The notes: a model not told the origin generated them from the letters alone. Counted from the stretch's first letter, positions 1 through 9,322 are shown. The stretch is DNA of 31,194 bases from Proteobacteria bacterium ST_bin11 (GCA_002083615.1 MSXO01000036.1:1-31194); one strand, 5' to 3'. Program-made: numbers and translations.

Positions 1-1562
1 CACCCGACAGCTCCAACGATAACGCCCCCGGCAGCGCCGTCACCCTCAACGTGCTGGGCAACGACAACGATCCGGATGGCACCCTAAATCCTGCCAGTGT
101 GCAGATCGTCGGCAGTACCGGCCCCGGCCAACCGTTAAGCGTCCCCGGTCAAGGTATCTGGAGCGTAGACACCACGACCGGTGCCATTACCTTTACGCCT
201 AGCCCCGGCTTTACCGGTAATCCCACCCCGATCACCTATACCGTTGCGGACAATCTGGGCTTGGTGTCCAATCCGGCGACCGTCAGCATTAGCTACGTTC
301 CAGTTGTTACGGTCACTAATGCTATCGTGGACGAAAGTGATGCCAGCTTAACGCCTGCGGAATCAGGCATCCTGCGTATAAACGGTCAAGCCCCTTCTTC
401 GATTGCGTTGTCGGCCAATGGTGCAACTTGGGACGGTTCTAAGCAGACTTTGTTCGCAGACGACGGGTCATATAAAGTGGAAGTCGGCAATGGCGAATAT
501 AAGTTCACGCTTGAGAAAGCCTTGGCCCACGCGAATGCTGGGACACAGGAATCGCCGGCTATTGACTTTGCTTTTTCCGCGACACTAACTGATCAGAATG
601 GAATTTCCGCGAATACCAATTTCACGGTCAGCGTTTTCGACGATGGCCCAACTGTTGGTAATAACACCGGTAGCATTAAAAATTCATCGGGTGAAACTCT
701 GTCCGGATTGATTGATTACAATCTGGGGTTTGACGGTTTCGGCGGAGTCAAGCTACAGGATTTGAATGGTAGATTAAGCTCTCGATCAGACAGTGTTACC
801 ATCAAGATCTTCGATAGTAATGGTGATGGATTCGATGAGCTATACGCCTTTGTTGATAAGGGCAATCAAACCACCAGATTTGAAGACCTAACCGGTGATC
901 GTATGGTGTTTTCACTGCTACCAACAGCAACGGATCGGGTGGTTGATGGAGCTTATAAGCTGGTTTTACATGATGTATTAGATATGCCTTCCCAGTTGCC
1001 AGTCAGCCTGGCCTTTGATGGCGCCAGCCGGGTTTCTGCGGGGCAATTCTCAGTGGGATCCCTGCTTGTAGAAGGCAATAACCTATTTTTCGACGCTAAT
1101 TCAAAACATATAGGTGTTAACAACGATAGTGTTTTGGATAGAGGGGAAGCGATTACTTTTAAGTTCAGTAGTTTGGTCAACGGGGTTCAACTCAACGAAT
1201 TCAATGTAGATCAATCCGGCCCGGATCGGTTTACATGGACCGCTTATAAAAACGATGTTGTGGTGGGTAGCAGAGCCAATGTTGTTGCGCCAACCAATGG
1301 CGGCCTTACCCCAGTTATTAATGTATCCGGCGGTTACGATAGGCTGAAAATAGAAGTGACTGCGGGTAAATTTGGGGTAGCTGGTTTGAAGTACACTGAG
1401 CTTGGTGCACAGAATTTGAAGTTGAATTTTGGATTTGCCGCTAACGATGGTGATGGGGATAGCGTTACTGGTAGCTTTACCGTCGATACTGGGGCGCAGT
1501 TAAGCACGAACACTACTAGCGTGTTTCCTGAATTACAGCATCCAGATAGCCTGGTTCACTAA
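1..1562 (+). CDS. C-terminal part of a large Ig-like/cadherin-like repeat surface protein (5' end outside window)
   Basis: The reading frame is open from base 3, so the start lies upstream of the window; about 520 codons are visible. The first 90 or so residues form one Ig-like/tandem-95-type repeat with the typical NDNDPDG opening, a TGAITFTPSPGFTG strand and a TYTVADN end. A second beta-rich repeat follows (DDGSYKVEVGNGEYKFTL). The rest is Gly/Asp/Asn-rich with acidic stretches such as DSNGDGFDE and NDGDGDSVTG that could bind calcium. No transmembrane segment, LPxTG or PEP-CTERM signal is seen at the C-terminus. Proteins of this architecture are usually very large secreted adhesins, often type I secreted, but that route is inference because no clear glycine-rich RTX nonapeptides are visible here. 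The gene ends just before a strong terminator. Confidence 0.8.
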   Translation, partial: PDSSNDNAPGSAVTLNVLGNDNDPDGTLNPASVQIVGSTGPGQPLSVPGQGIWSVDTTTGAITFTPSPGFTGNPTPITYTVADNLGLVSNPATVSISYVPVVTVTNAIVDESDASLTPAESGILRINGQAPSSIALSANGATWDGSKQTLFADDGSYKVEVGNGEYKFTLEKALAHANAGTQESPAIDFAFSATLTDQNGISANTNFTVSVFDDGPTVGNNTGSIKNSSGETLSGLIDYNLGFDGFGGVKLQDLNGRLSSRSDSVTIKIFDSNGDGFDELYAFVDKGNQTTRFEDLTGDRMVFSLLPTATDRVVDGAYKLVLHDVLDMPSQLPVSLAFDGASRVSAGQFSVGSLLVEGNNLFFDANSKHIGVNNDSVLDRGEAITFKFSSLVNGVQLNEFNVDQSGPDRFTWTAYKNDVVVGSRANVVAPTNGGLTPVINVSGGYDRLKIEVTAGKFGVAGLKYTELGAQNLKLNFGFAANDGDGDSVTGSFTVDTGAQLSTNTTSVFPELQHPDSLVH

Positions 1563-1591
1563 AAATCCACTCCAGGTACTCTGCACTCAAT

Positions 1592-1617
1592 AAAAAACCG
1601 GCCTAGGCCGGTTTTTT
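1592..1617. terminator. Bidirectional rho-independent terminator
   Basis: A perfect 26-base palindrome has a 12-bp stem (six A/T pairs, then CCGGCC/GGCCGG) around a TA centre. It gives a T-run on both strands. It lies between two convergent genes, the surface-protein tail on plus and the PEP-CTERM gene on minus, and can serve both. Confidence 0.9.
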
Positions 1618-1645
1618 ATTGGTAGTTTGGGACACACAATAAGGC

Positions 1646-2227
1646 TTACGTCGACTTGCGTTTTCTGCCGTAACCTAGAATGCCAATCAGTCCACTCAGG
1701 AATAACCAAGTTGCAGTCGGCAAAGGTATGACCGAAGTTTCATAAACCAAAGTCGCTTCCACAAATGGTGGATATAACTTTGTAAATCCGTCGGCAAAAA
1801 GGTTGTATTCGACGTCTTCGCTCAAATCCAGAGTAATGACGATCTTTTGATCATTCGTCCAGCTGACTAAGTCGGAACCGCTCAATACGAATTCTTGACT
1901 CCATTCCACAACGTCAAAGTGATAACTTTCGACTATGCTACCCCCATCCCAAGGCGATGCATTACCTTGCGTGGCGTCATCAATGTTTACGACCATATTC
2001 TCAATATTGGAGTCCTCACTGAAATCGCCACGAGCGCGAATATACAAAGAGCCGTCGACTAAATCGGCGAGTGGTGCGTTGTTGATAATAAAATCAAAAA
2101 GCTGGCCATCGCTGGTCTGATTCTGACGAAATACTTGAGACGTATATGTATATCGCGCGGCACTAGCCTGCAAGCTAGTTGCAGTCAGCAACAAAACAAC
2201 TAGAGATTTTATTAATCGATTTCGCAT
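1646..2227 (-). CDS. PEP-CTERM (VPLP-type) exported protein of unknown function
   Basis: This is a 193-residue protein. It opens with a signal peptide (MRNRLIKSLVVLLLTATSLQASA). It ends with a PEP-CTERM-like sorting signal: a VIPLP motif, the hydrophobic segment WLFLSGLIGILGYG and a basic RKRKS tail. In known systems such tails are recognised by exosortases and removed on transfer to the surface or matrix. The middle (about residues 25-165) is a beta-rich, acidic domain without a recognised family. The start was placed at the ATG whose A is base 2227 because GAAGGAAA lies about 6 bases upstream; an in-frame TTG 15 bases earlier overlaps this ribosome site and is less likely. No exosortase gene is in the window, so sorting must depend on a gene elsewhere. 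Confidence 0.8.
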   Translation of the reverse strand: MRNRLIKSLVVLLLTATSLQASAARYTYTSQVFRQNQTSDGQLFDFIINNAPLADLVDGSLYIRARGDFSEDSNIENMVVNIDDATQGNASPWDGGSIVESYHFDVVEWSQEFVLSGSDLVSWTNDQKIVITLDLSEDVEYNLFADGFTKLYPPFVEATLVYETSVIPLPTATWLFLSGLIGILGYGRKRKST

Positions 2228-2446
2228 CTGGATTTCCTTCAAAATGATTACCGTGTCAAATTTTACGTCATGTCGACTTGCAAAGCCATCTGTACTTAAG
2301 GGCTAGTTTTCGATTAACCATCCTAAAACCAACCTGTTTTCAGTCTTTGAATTGTTTTCTCAGTTGAAACGGCTTCCTTTTTTTTCGATCAGTCGATTTT
2401 ACCCAGACTTTTAGCGGTTTATCCGTGGCCGGGCTGCTAAAAAAGC

Positions 2447-2475
2447 TTGCTGAAAACGGCCATTTCGGGTATCCT
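2447..2475 (+). promoter_or_regulatory. Possible sigma-70 promoter of the aceEF-lpd operon
   Basis: TTGCTG and TATCCT are separated by 17 bases, and the expected transcript start lies about 30 bases before the aceE ATG. The match to consensus is modest. The 283-bp region between the divergent PEP-CTERM gene and aceE shows no obvious PdhR operator and nothing else clear. Confidence 0.3.
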
Positions 2476-2510
2476 TTTTAAGCTAATCCAACGTTTTCCA
2501 AGGTTCCGTA

Positions 2511-5183
2511 ATGACCAACAATACCGATATTGCCGCCAAACACGATATTGATCCTGCTGAAACCCTAGAATGGATGGAGGCACTGCAAGCGGTGATAGAA
2601 AAAGAAGGCGGCGATCGCGCCAGCTTTTTGATTGAAACCCTGCTCAGTACCGCCAGACAAGCCGGCATGGACATTCCATTCTCGGCCAACACACCTTACA
2701 TCAACACCATCCCGATAGATCGACAACCCAAATTCCCCGGCAATACCGACATTGAGCGCACGATCCGCTCTTATGTGCGCTGGAATGCAATGATGATGGT
2801 GTTACGCGCTAATAAATACACCAACGTTGGTGGTCATATCGCCAGTTTCGCCTCCGCCGTTACTTTATACGACGTTGGGCAAAATCATTTCTGGAACGCC
2901 CCCTCGGATAAACACGGTGGTGACCTAATTTTCTCGCAAGGTCATTCCGCGCCGGGTACCTATGCTCATGCCTTCTTGCTTAGCCGTTTGAGCGAAGAAC
3001 AAATGGATGGCTTTAGGCAGGAAGTCGGCGGCAACGGTTTGTCTTCTTATCCGCACCCGTGGTTGATGCCGGACTTCTGGCAATTCCCCACGGTATCGAT
3101 GGGTCTCGGTCCAATCATGGCGATTTACCAAGCCCGCTTCATGCGCTACATGCAAAATCGCGGATTTGCCAACACCGACGGCCGTAAGGTCTGGGCCTTC
3201 TTGGGCGACGGCGAAACTGACGAACCGGAAACTTTGGGCGCCATCGGTATGGCCGGTCGGGAAAAACTGGACAACCTGATTTTCGTCGTGAACTGTAATC
3301 TGCAGCGCCTGGACGGCCCGGTACGCGGTAACGGCAAGATCATACAAGAACTGGAAGGCAACTTCCGCGGCGCGAACTGGAACGTCATCAAAGTGATCTG
3401 GGGCCGGCGCTGGGACGCCATCCTGTCTCGCGACAAGGACGGTTTGATCGTTAAACGCATGATGGAATGCGTCGATGGCGATTATCAAACCTTCAAATCC
3501 AAGGACGGCGCTTACGTCCGGGAAAAATTCTTCAACACCCCGGAATTGCAAGAATTGGTGAAAGACTACACCGACCGCGACATCTGGGAATTGAATCGCG
3601 GCGGCCACGACCCGATCAAAGTTTTCGCCGCATTCAATGCTGCTGTCAACCATACCGGCCAACCCACCGTGGTTCTGGCGAAGACCATCAAGGGTTACGG
3701 CATGGGCGATTCGGGACAAGCGCAAAACACCAGCCATCAACAGAAGAAGATGAGCATGGAATCGATCAAATACATCCGCGACCGCTATCAATTGCCGGTT
3801 AGCGACGAAGAGTTGATTAATCTGCCTTACCTGCGCTTTGCGGAAGACTCCGCCGAACTCAATTATCTGCGTCAACGACGCGTTGATCTGGGCGGTTACT
3901 TGCCGGCTCGCCGCGCGAAAGCTTATCCCTTGGAAATCCCCGCCTTATCAGCTTTTAAAGGTCTGTTGGAGGGTACCGGCGAAGGGCACGAAATCTCCAC
4001 CACCATGGCCTTCGTCCGTATCCTGAACATCCTGGTCAAGGACAAACAAATCGGCAAACGCGTGGTGCCTATCGTTCCCGACGAATCACGCACCTTTGGT
4101 ATGGAAGGCATGTTCCGTCAGTTGGGAATCTGGTCGCAGGTTGGCCAGCTCTATACCCCGCAAGACGCTGAGCAATTGATGTTTTATAAGGAAGACAAGC
4201 ACGGTCAAGTGTTGCAAGAAGGCATTAACGAAGCAGGCGGTCTGTGCGACTGGATCGCAGCCGGTACAGCCTACTCGACACATGGCGTACCGATGATTCC
4301 GTTCTTCATCTATTACTCGATGTTCGGTTTCCAACGCGTCGGCGACCTGATCTGGGCTGCAGCCGATCAACGCACGCGCGGCTTCCTGCTGGGCGGCACC
4401 GCCGGTAGAACCACCTTGAACGGCGAAGGTTTGCAGCATGAAGACGGCCATAGCCATTTGATGTCGGCTACCGTACCCAACTGCTATTCCTACGACCCCA
4501 CCTTCGCTTGTGAATTGGCGGTGATCATTCAGGATGGCTTGCGCCGCATGTATGTCGAGCAGGAAGATATTTTCTACTACATCACCTTGATGAACGAAAA
4601 CTACGACCATCCGGCGATACCGGAAGGCGCGGAAGCCGACATCTTGAAAGGTATGTATCTGTTTAAAAAAGGCCCGAACAGTAAGAAACCCCGCGTACAG
4701 TTACTGGGTTCAGGCACCATTTTTATCGAAGCGATAGAAGCTGCCAAATTGCTACACGATGACTGGGGTGTAGACGCCGACATTTGGAGCTGCCCAAGTT
4801 TTACTGAGCTGGCTCGCGATGGCCAAACCTGCGACCGTTGGAACCGCTTACATCCGACCGAAAAGCCGCGCATCACGCATATCGCGCATTGCCTGGACAA
4901 CAGCAAAGGTCCGATTATTGCCGCTACCGATTATATGCGCGCGTTTGCCGAACAAATCCGGCCTTGGGTAAAAGCGTCTTACACCGTGCTAGGAACCGAC
5001 GGGTTTGGCCGCTCCGACACTCGCGCCAAGCTGCGGAGTTTCTTTGAAGTGGACCGGCACCACGTCACTATCGCCGCATTGCATAGCCTGGCGCAAGCCG
5101 GCGAGTTCGATGCTGCTAAGGTCGAAGTGGCAATCGCGAAATACAACATCAACCCTGACGCAACCGCTCCTTGGTTGATTTAA
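2511..5183 (+). CDS. aceE: Pyruvate dehydrogenase E1 component, homodimeric type
   Basis: AceE is the thiamine-diphosphate-dependent E1 of the pyruvate dehydrogenase complex. It decarboxylates pyruvate and acetylates the lipoyl group of E2, feeding acetyl-CoA to the TCA cycle and biosynthesis in the cytoplasm. The 890-residue length matches the homodimeric family (E. coli 887). The ThDP/Mg binding motif is visible as GDGETDEP starting at residue 232, with the NCNLQRLDG segment closing it about 28 residues later. SQGHSAPGTYAHAF (about 142-155) and the C-terminal transketolase domain with GRTTLNGEGLQHEDGHSH are also characteristic. The ATG has AAGG about 7 bases upstream. It is the first gene of a tight three-gene operon, 13 bp before aceF. 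Nothing looks damaged. Confidence 0.98.
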   Translation: MTNNTDIAAKHDIDPAETLEWMEALQAVIEKEGGDRASFLIETLLSTARQAGMDIPFSANTPYINTIPIDRQPKFPGNTDIERTIRSYVRWNAMMMVLRANKYTNVGGHIASFASAVTLYDVGQNHFWNAPSDKHGGDLIFSQGHSAPGTYAHAFLLSRLSEEQMDGFRQEVGGNGLSSYPHPWLMPDFWQFPTVSMGLGPIMAIYQARFMRYMQNRGFANTDGRKVWAFLGDGETDEPETLGAIGMAGREKLDNLIFVVNCNLQRLDGPVRGNGKIIQELEGNFRGANWNVIKVIWGRRWDAILSRDKDGLIVKRMMECVDGDYQTFKSKDGAYVREKFFNTPELQELVKDYTDRDIWELNRGGHDPIKVFAAFNAAVNHTGQPTVVLAKTIKGYGMGDSGQAQNTSHQQKKMSMESIKYIRDRYQLPVSDEELINLPYLRFAEDSAELNYLRQRRVDLGGYLPARRAKAYPLEIPALSAFKGLLEGTGEGHEISTTMAFVRILNILVKDKQIGKRVVPIVPDESRTFGMEGMFRQLGIWSQVGQLYTPQDAEQLMFYKEDKHGQVLQEGINEAGGLCDWIAAGTAYSTHGVPMIPFFIYYSMFGFQRVGDLIWAAADQRTRGFLLGGTAGRTTLNGEGLQHEDGHSHLMSATVPNCYSYDPTFACELAVIIQDGLRRMYVEQEDIFYYITLMNENYDHPAIPEGAEADILKGMYLFKKGPNSKKPRVQLLGSGTIFIEAIEAAKLLHDDWGVDADIWSCPSFTELARDGQTCDRWNRLHPTEKPRITHIAHCLDNSKGPIIAATDYMRAFAEQIRPWVKASYTVLGTDGFGRSDTRAKLRSFFEVDRHHVTIAALHSLAQAGEFDAAKVEVAIAKYNINPDATAPWLI

Positions 5184-5196
5184 CGGAAAGCGACAT

Positions 5197-6492
5197 ATGA
5201 GTTCTGTAATTGAAATAAAGGTCCCCGACGTCGGTAACGTCCCTGAAATCGACATCGTCGAAGTACTGATCAAACCCGGCGATGTGGTCGCTGTTGAACA
5301 AACTTTGGCGGTAATGGAAACCGACAAAGCCACGATGGATTTACCGTCCAGCGCGGCTGGCACCATTAAAACCGTACACATTAAACCGGGTGATAAAGTC
5401 TCCGAGGGTACGCTGATCGCCACCCTTGAAGCTGGCGAAGCAGTCGCTGCGGCTCCTGCCGAACCGGCGCCGGCAGCCGCACCAGTCCCAGTCGAACCAA
5501 CCCCTGCTCCGGTTGCGGAAGCACCAAAAGCAGAACCGACCAAGCCTGCCCCAGCACCTGCTGCACCAGTCGCAACAAGTAACGAAGGCTTTAAAGCGCA
5601 CGCCACGCCTAGCGTCAGACTCTTTGCCCGCGAATTGGGTGTGGACCTGAGCAAGATCCAAAACGGCAGCGGTCGTAAGGGTCGGATCCTGCAAGACGAT
5701 GTGAAAAACTTCGTCAAGCAAGTCATGGCCTCCGGCGGTTCGAGCGTTAGCGGCGCAGGCATTCCGTCCATTCCGGCGGTGGATTTCACCCAATTCGGGG
5801 AAATCGAAGAAAAACCGCTCAGCAAAATCAAGCGTCTGACCGGCCAAAATCTGACACGGGTCTGGTTAAACTTGCCTTTGGTGACTTATCACGACGAAGT
5901 AGCCATCGACGCGATGGAAGAGTTTCGTAAGTCGGTGAACGCCGGCTTAGCGAAGGACGCGGTTAAAGTCACCGGCCTAATCTTCATCATGAAGGCACTG
6001 GTAGCGGCAATGCAAAAATACCCGTCCTTCAATAGCTCATTGTCTCCAGACGGCGAGAAACTGATCTTCAAACATTACTTCCATATCGGTATCGCCGTTG
6101 ATACGCCGAATGGCTTAGTCGTGCCGGTGATTCGCGATGTCGATAAAAAGGGTATTTTCCAATTGTCCAACGAACTGGCGGAGAAAAGCGAATTGGCCAG
6201 AACCGGCAAATTGAAACCGGCCGACATGCAAGGCGGCTGCATGACCATCTCCAGCTTGGGCGGCATCGGCGGCACCGCGTTTACACCTATCGTCAACGCG
6301 CCGGAAGTAGCGATTTTGGGCGTAACCCGCTCCAAGATGCAGCCGGTTTGGAACGGTTCTGGTTTCGAACCAAAATTGATGTTGCCGCTGGATATTACTT
6401 ACGACCATCGCGTCATAGACGGTGCCGAAGGCGCACGTTTTATGGAAGCATTGAAATCTTATCTGGGCGATATTCGCCGGCTGTTATTGTAG
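5197..6492 (+). CDS. aceF: Dihydrolipoamide acetyltransferase (E2 of pyruvate dehydrogenase), single lipoyl domain
   Basis: E2 forms the core of the pyruvate dehydrogenase complex and transfers the acetyl group from lipoyl-lysine to CoA. The order of parts is clear in the 431 residues. A lipoyl domain spans about 1-80, with the lipoylated lysine K44 in METDKATMD. An Ala/Pro/Glu linker spans about 83-128. A peripheral-subunit-binding domain spans about 135-173 (TPSVRLFARELGVDLSKI). The catalytic domain follows, with the active-site motif DHRVIDG at 403-409 (catalytic His404). It has one lipoyl domain, whereas E. coli AceF carries three, so it is much shorter. GGAAAG precedes the start. It lies between aceE and lpd in the same operon. 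Confidence 0.97.
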   Translation: MSSVIEIKVPDVGNVPEIDIVEVLIKPGDVVAVEQTLAVMETDKATMDLPSSAAGTIKTVHIKPGDKVSEGTLIATLEAGEAVAAAPAEPAPAAAPVPVEPTPAPVAEAPKAEPTKPAPAPAAPVATSNEGFKAHATPSVRLFARELGVDLSKIQNGSGRKGRILQDDVKNFVKQVMASGGSSVSGAGIPSIPAVDFTQFGEIEEKPLSKIKRLTGQNLTRVWLNLPLVTYHDEVAIDAMEEFRKSVNAGLAKDAVKVTGLIFIMKALVAAMQKYPSFNSSLSPDGEKLIFKHYFHIGIAVDTPNGLVVPVIRDVDKKGIFQLSNELAEKSELARTGKLKPADMQGGCMTISSLGGIGGTAFTPIVNAPEVAILGVTRSKMQPVWNGSGFEPKLMLPLDITYDHRVIDGAEGARFMEALKSYLGDIRRLLL

Positions 6493-6502
6493 GAGTAGGG
6501 AT

Positions 6503-7918
6503 ATGAGCGATTATGTCAGCCATGCTGAAGTATTAGTTTTGGGCGGCGGCCCCGGTGGTTATACCGCTGCTTTCCGCGCTGCCGATTTGGGCAAACAAGT
6601 GGTATTGATTGAGCGCTATCCGGTGTTGGGTGGGGTTTGCCTGAATGTCGGCTGTATTCCGTCCAAAGCCTTGCTTCACGCCGCGCAAGTGATACACGAA
6701 GCCGAAGCCATGGCCGAACACGGTATTAGTTTTGGCAAGCCAAGCATTGATTTGGATCACATCCGAACCTGGAAACTAAGCGTCAGCCAAAGCTTGAATC
6801 AAGGCTTGGGTAAGCTGGCTAAGCAACGCAAAGTCACCGTCATTCACGGCGTAGGCAAATTTGCCACTGCCAACAGCTTGACCGTGACCGGCGAAACCGG
6901 CATGCAAACCATCACGTTCGACAACGCCATCATCGCTGCCGGTTCGCAGCCAACCAAGATCCCCAGCTTTCCGCATGACGATCCGCGCGTTTGGGATTCG
7001 ACCGATGCGTTGGAATTAAAAACGATCCCGGAAAAATTATTGATCGTTGGCGGCGGCATTATTGGGTTAGAAATGGCGACTGTTTACCACGCATTGGGCT
7101 CGAAAATCAGCGTCGTGGAATTGATGGACCAGATTATCCCGGGTTGCGACAAAGACTTAGTCACTCCGCTGCAACGCAAAATCAAAAAGCAATACGATAA
7201 CCTGTGGCTAAAAACCAGTGTCAAGGCTATGGAACCTATGGATGCCGGCATTAAGGTCACCATGGAAGGCAAAGATGCGCCTGAATCAGAGATATTCGAT
7301 GCGGTATTGGTGGCTGTTGGTCGCCGCCCCAACGGCAAACTGATAGATGCCGACAAAGCGGGCGTCAATGTTGACGAGCGCGGCTTCATTCCGGTGGACA
7401 AGCAAGGCCGAACCAACGTCAGCAATATTTTCGCGATCGGTGACATCGTTGGTAACCCAATGTTGGCACACAAAGCCACACACGAAGGCAAGATCGCCGC
7501 TGAAGTAATTGCCGGACACAAGGCCGGATTCGATGCGCTGACCATTCCATCGGTGGCCTATACCGATCCGGAAGTCGCTTGGATGGGCTTAACCGAAACT
7601 CAGGCGCAACAGCAAGGGGTGGAATTCGACAAAGCCGTATTCCCTTGGGCCGCCAGTGGTCGTTCCTTGGCGTTGGGTCGTAGCGAAGGCATTACCAAAA
7701 TACTCACTGATAAAACCAGTGGTCGGATTCTCGGTGCGGGCTTTACCGGTCCTGGGGCGGGTGAGTTGATTGCTGAGGCCGTGTTGGCGTTGGAAATGGG
7801 TGCAGATGCGACGGATATTAGTCTAAGCATTCATCCGCATCCGACCCTATCCGAAACCTTTGCGTTTGCTGCAGAGATGATCGAAGGCACCATCACAGAC
7901 TTGTACGTAAAAAAGTAA
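6503..7918 (+). CDS. lpdA: Dihydrolipoamide dehydrogenase (E3)
   Basis: E3 is an FAD-dependent disulfide oxidoreductase that reoxidises dihydrolipoyl groups of E2 with NAD+. The 471-residue protein has the N-terminal FAD motif GGGPGGYTAA, the redox-active pair C46/C51 in GGVCLNVGCIPSK and a second Rossmann motif GGGIIGLE for NAD. FAIGDI marks the second FAD contact. The C-terminal active-site motif is HPHPTLSE, with H446 and E451 as the likely catalytic dyad. The start is fixed by AGGAG (6491-6495), which overlaps the aceF stop codon. It is the last gene of the aceE-aceF-lpd operon, so this lpd probably serves the pyruvate complex, though E3 is commonly shared with 2-oxoglutarate dehydrogenase. 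Confidence 0.97.
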   Translation: MSDYVSHAEVLVLGGGPGGYTAAFRAADLGKQVVLIERYPVLGGVCLNVGCIPSKALLHAAQVIHEAEAMAEHGISFGKPSIDLDHIRTWKLSVSQSLNQGLGKLAKQRKVTVIHGVGKFATANSLTVTGETGMQTITFDNAIIAAGSQPTKIPSFPHDDPRVWDSTDALELKTIPEKLLIVGGGIIGLEMATVYHALGSKISVVELMDQIIPGCDKDLVTPLQRKIKKQYDNLWLKTSVKAMEPMDAGIKVTMEGKDAPESEIFDAVLVAVGRRPNGKLIDADKAGVNVDERGFIPVDKQGRTNVSNIFAIGDIVGNPMLAHKATHEGKIAAEVIAGHKAGFDALTIPSVAYTDPEVAWMGLTETQAQQQGVEFDKAVFPWAASGRSLALGRSEGITKILTDKTSGRILGAGFTGPGAGELIAEAVLALEMGADATDISLSIHPHPTLSETFAFAAEMIEGTITDLYVKK

Positions 7919-7945
7919 ACCAACTGACAACCAAACGTTGGTTAC

Positions 7946-7974
7946 AGCGGGAGTGGATCGAACTCACTCCCGCT
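7946..7974. terminator. Hairpin between convergent lpd and yggX, probable terminator
   Basis: A perfect 10-bp stem (AGCGGGAGTG / CACTCCCGCT) encloses a 9-base loop. It lies between genes that converge. The T-tracts on both sides are weak (ATGGTTT on plus), so it may be an imperfect bidirectional terminator or a transcript-stabilising hairpin. Confidence 0.6.
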
Positions 7975-7998
7975 ATGGTTTAAACATCCGAGCCGGCG

Positions 7999-8271
7999 CT
8001 AGTCCTTTTTAGGGACATAACCTTCCGGCAATTCAAAGCCCCCGGCAAACAAAAATTTTTCGCGCTCGGTTTCCAATATCTTTTTTGCAGCCGGATCGAA
8101 ACTGGATAACCGCTGCTCGTTAATTATCATGGTTTGCATCGCCAACCAGTCTTTCCAGGCCTGCTTGGAAACGTGGTCGAAAATGCGTTGGCCGTTGGCG
8201 CCTGGAAATGGCGGGGTATCCAAACCTTCAGCATCCACGCCCAGTTTTACGCATTTAATCATTCTCGTCAT
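7999..8271 (-). CDS. yggX: Fe(II)-trafficking / oxidative-damage protection protein YggX
   Basis: This 90-residue cytoplasmic protein matches YggX in length (E. coli 91) and motifs: an N-terminal MTRMIKCVKL with the conserved Cys7, FPGANGQRIF, SKQAWKDW, QTMIINE and a C-terminal EGYVP. In other bacteria YggX protects iron-sulfur proteins and influences labile iron. The first ATG aligns with the E. coli start and makes the gene overlap the end of mutY by 17 bases, which suggests translational coupling. The mutY-yggX pairing is conserved in gammaproteobacteria and fits a role near the Fe-S enzyme MutY. An alternative ATG at residue 4 would shorten the overlap. Confidence 0.95.
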   Translation of the reverse strand: MTRMIKCVKLGVDAEGLDTPPFPGANGQRIFDHVSKQAWKDWLAMQTMIINEQRLSSFDPAAKKILETEREKFLFAGGFELPEGYVPKKD

Positions 8272-9322
8272 TGTAATCCTCTGTGAAATGTTGTTTTAGC
8301 AGACGTTTGATTGGCGCCGGCAGACCTAAACTCTTAATCTCGGCGGTTTTATACCAAACCGCCCGCTCGCCTTCCATCACATTGTTTATGGGGTTTTCCA
8401 GTTTCGCCAGCAGCGGGATGTAATCCAGATGGTAATGCGAAAAACTGTGGCGCTGGGTGGGCAAGTTTTGAGAGCCTTTAATATGGTAATTGCGCTGTAA
8501 ACTCCAGTCTTGCCAAGCCTTTGGATCGGTAAATTCCGGCAAGCTCCACAACCCGCCCCAAATGCCGGTCGGCGGCCGCTTTTCCAGCAATATCCGATTT
8601 TCGTTGTCCGATAGCAGCAGAAAGTACAATTGTTTGACCGGTAAATCCTTGCGAGGCTTGGAGCCGGGCAATTGTTTTACCAAACCCTGCTGCCTAGCCT
8701 GACAGCCGTCAGCAACCGGGCAGATTTCGCATAGCGGCTTACTGCGGGTGCAGAGCGTGGCCCCCAAGTCCATCATCGCCTGCGTATAGTCTCCGGTTCT
8801 TTGTGCCGGCGTATAGCGCTGACTAATTTGCCAAAGCTGCGCAGCGACCTTGTTGTCACCAGGCCAACCATGCACTGCGTGAAACCGCGCCAGCACTCGC
8901 TTGACATTGCCGTCTAAGATAGGCTGGCTTTGTCCGCAAGCAATGCTGAGTATAGCCCCCGCAGTGGAGCGACCAATACCTGGTAAGGCACTGAGTTCCT
9001 CCACTGTTTGCGGAAATACCCCGGCATTATCGGCAACGATTTGCGCGGATTTGTGTAGGTTTCTGGCGCGCGCATAATAGCCAAGCCCAGACCATTGCTG
9101 CAATACTTCGTCCAATTCCGCGGTCGCTAGGCTTTGTACTGTCGGAAATCTGGCGAGGAAGCGATTGAAATAAGCAATCACGCTGACTACTTGCGTTTGT
9201 TGCAACATAATCTCCGACACCCACACCCTGTAGGGGTTTATGTTTTGTTGCCAAGGCAAATCCTTGCGTCCGTGATGATCAAACCAGATTAAGAGCTTTT
9301 TTTGGAACTGTTCAGGGGGCAT
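8255..9322 (-). CDS. mutY: A/G-specific adenine DNA glycosylase MutY
   Basis: MutY removes adenine paired with 8-oxoguanine. The 355-residue product (start at the ATG whose A is base 9322) has all family marks: catalytic E37 in WVSEIMLQQTQV, helix-hairpin-helix around LPGIGRSTAGA (113-122), catalytic D137 in PILDGNVKR, and the 4Fe-4S ligands C191, C198, C201 and C207 with C-x6-C-x2-C-x5-C spacing. A C-terminal NUDIX-like domain (from about 230, with GIWGGLWSLPEF) reads 8-oxoG. The frame extends upstream to a TTG at 9394, but the start chosen aligns with E. coli MutY. Neither start has a good ribosome site, so the start is moderately certain. yggX overlaps its 3' end. Confidence 0.96.
   Translation of the reverse strand: MPPEQFQKKLLIWFDHHGRKDLPWQQNINPYRVWVSEIMLQQTQVVSVIAYFNRFLARFPTVQSLATAELDEVLQQWSGLGYYARARNLHKSAQIVADNAGVFPQTVEELSALPGIGRSTAGAILSIACGQSQPILDGNVKRVLARFHAVHGWPGDNKVAAQLWQISQRYTPAQRTGDYTQAMMDLGATLCTRSKPLCEICPVADGCQARQQGLVKQLPGSKPRKDLPVKQLYFLLLSDNENRILLEKRPPTGIWGGLWSLPEFTDPKAWQDWSLQRNYHIKGSQNLPTQRHSFSHYHLDYIPLLAKLENPINNVMEGERAVWYKTAEIKSLGLPAPIKRLLKQHFTEDYNDEND

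Noticed and set aside
2925..3875. Long minus-strand open frame (316 codons) inside aceE
   Set aside because: It is fully antisense to a conserved gene, is low in recognisable motifs, and reflects codon bias of the plus-strand frame.
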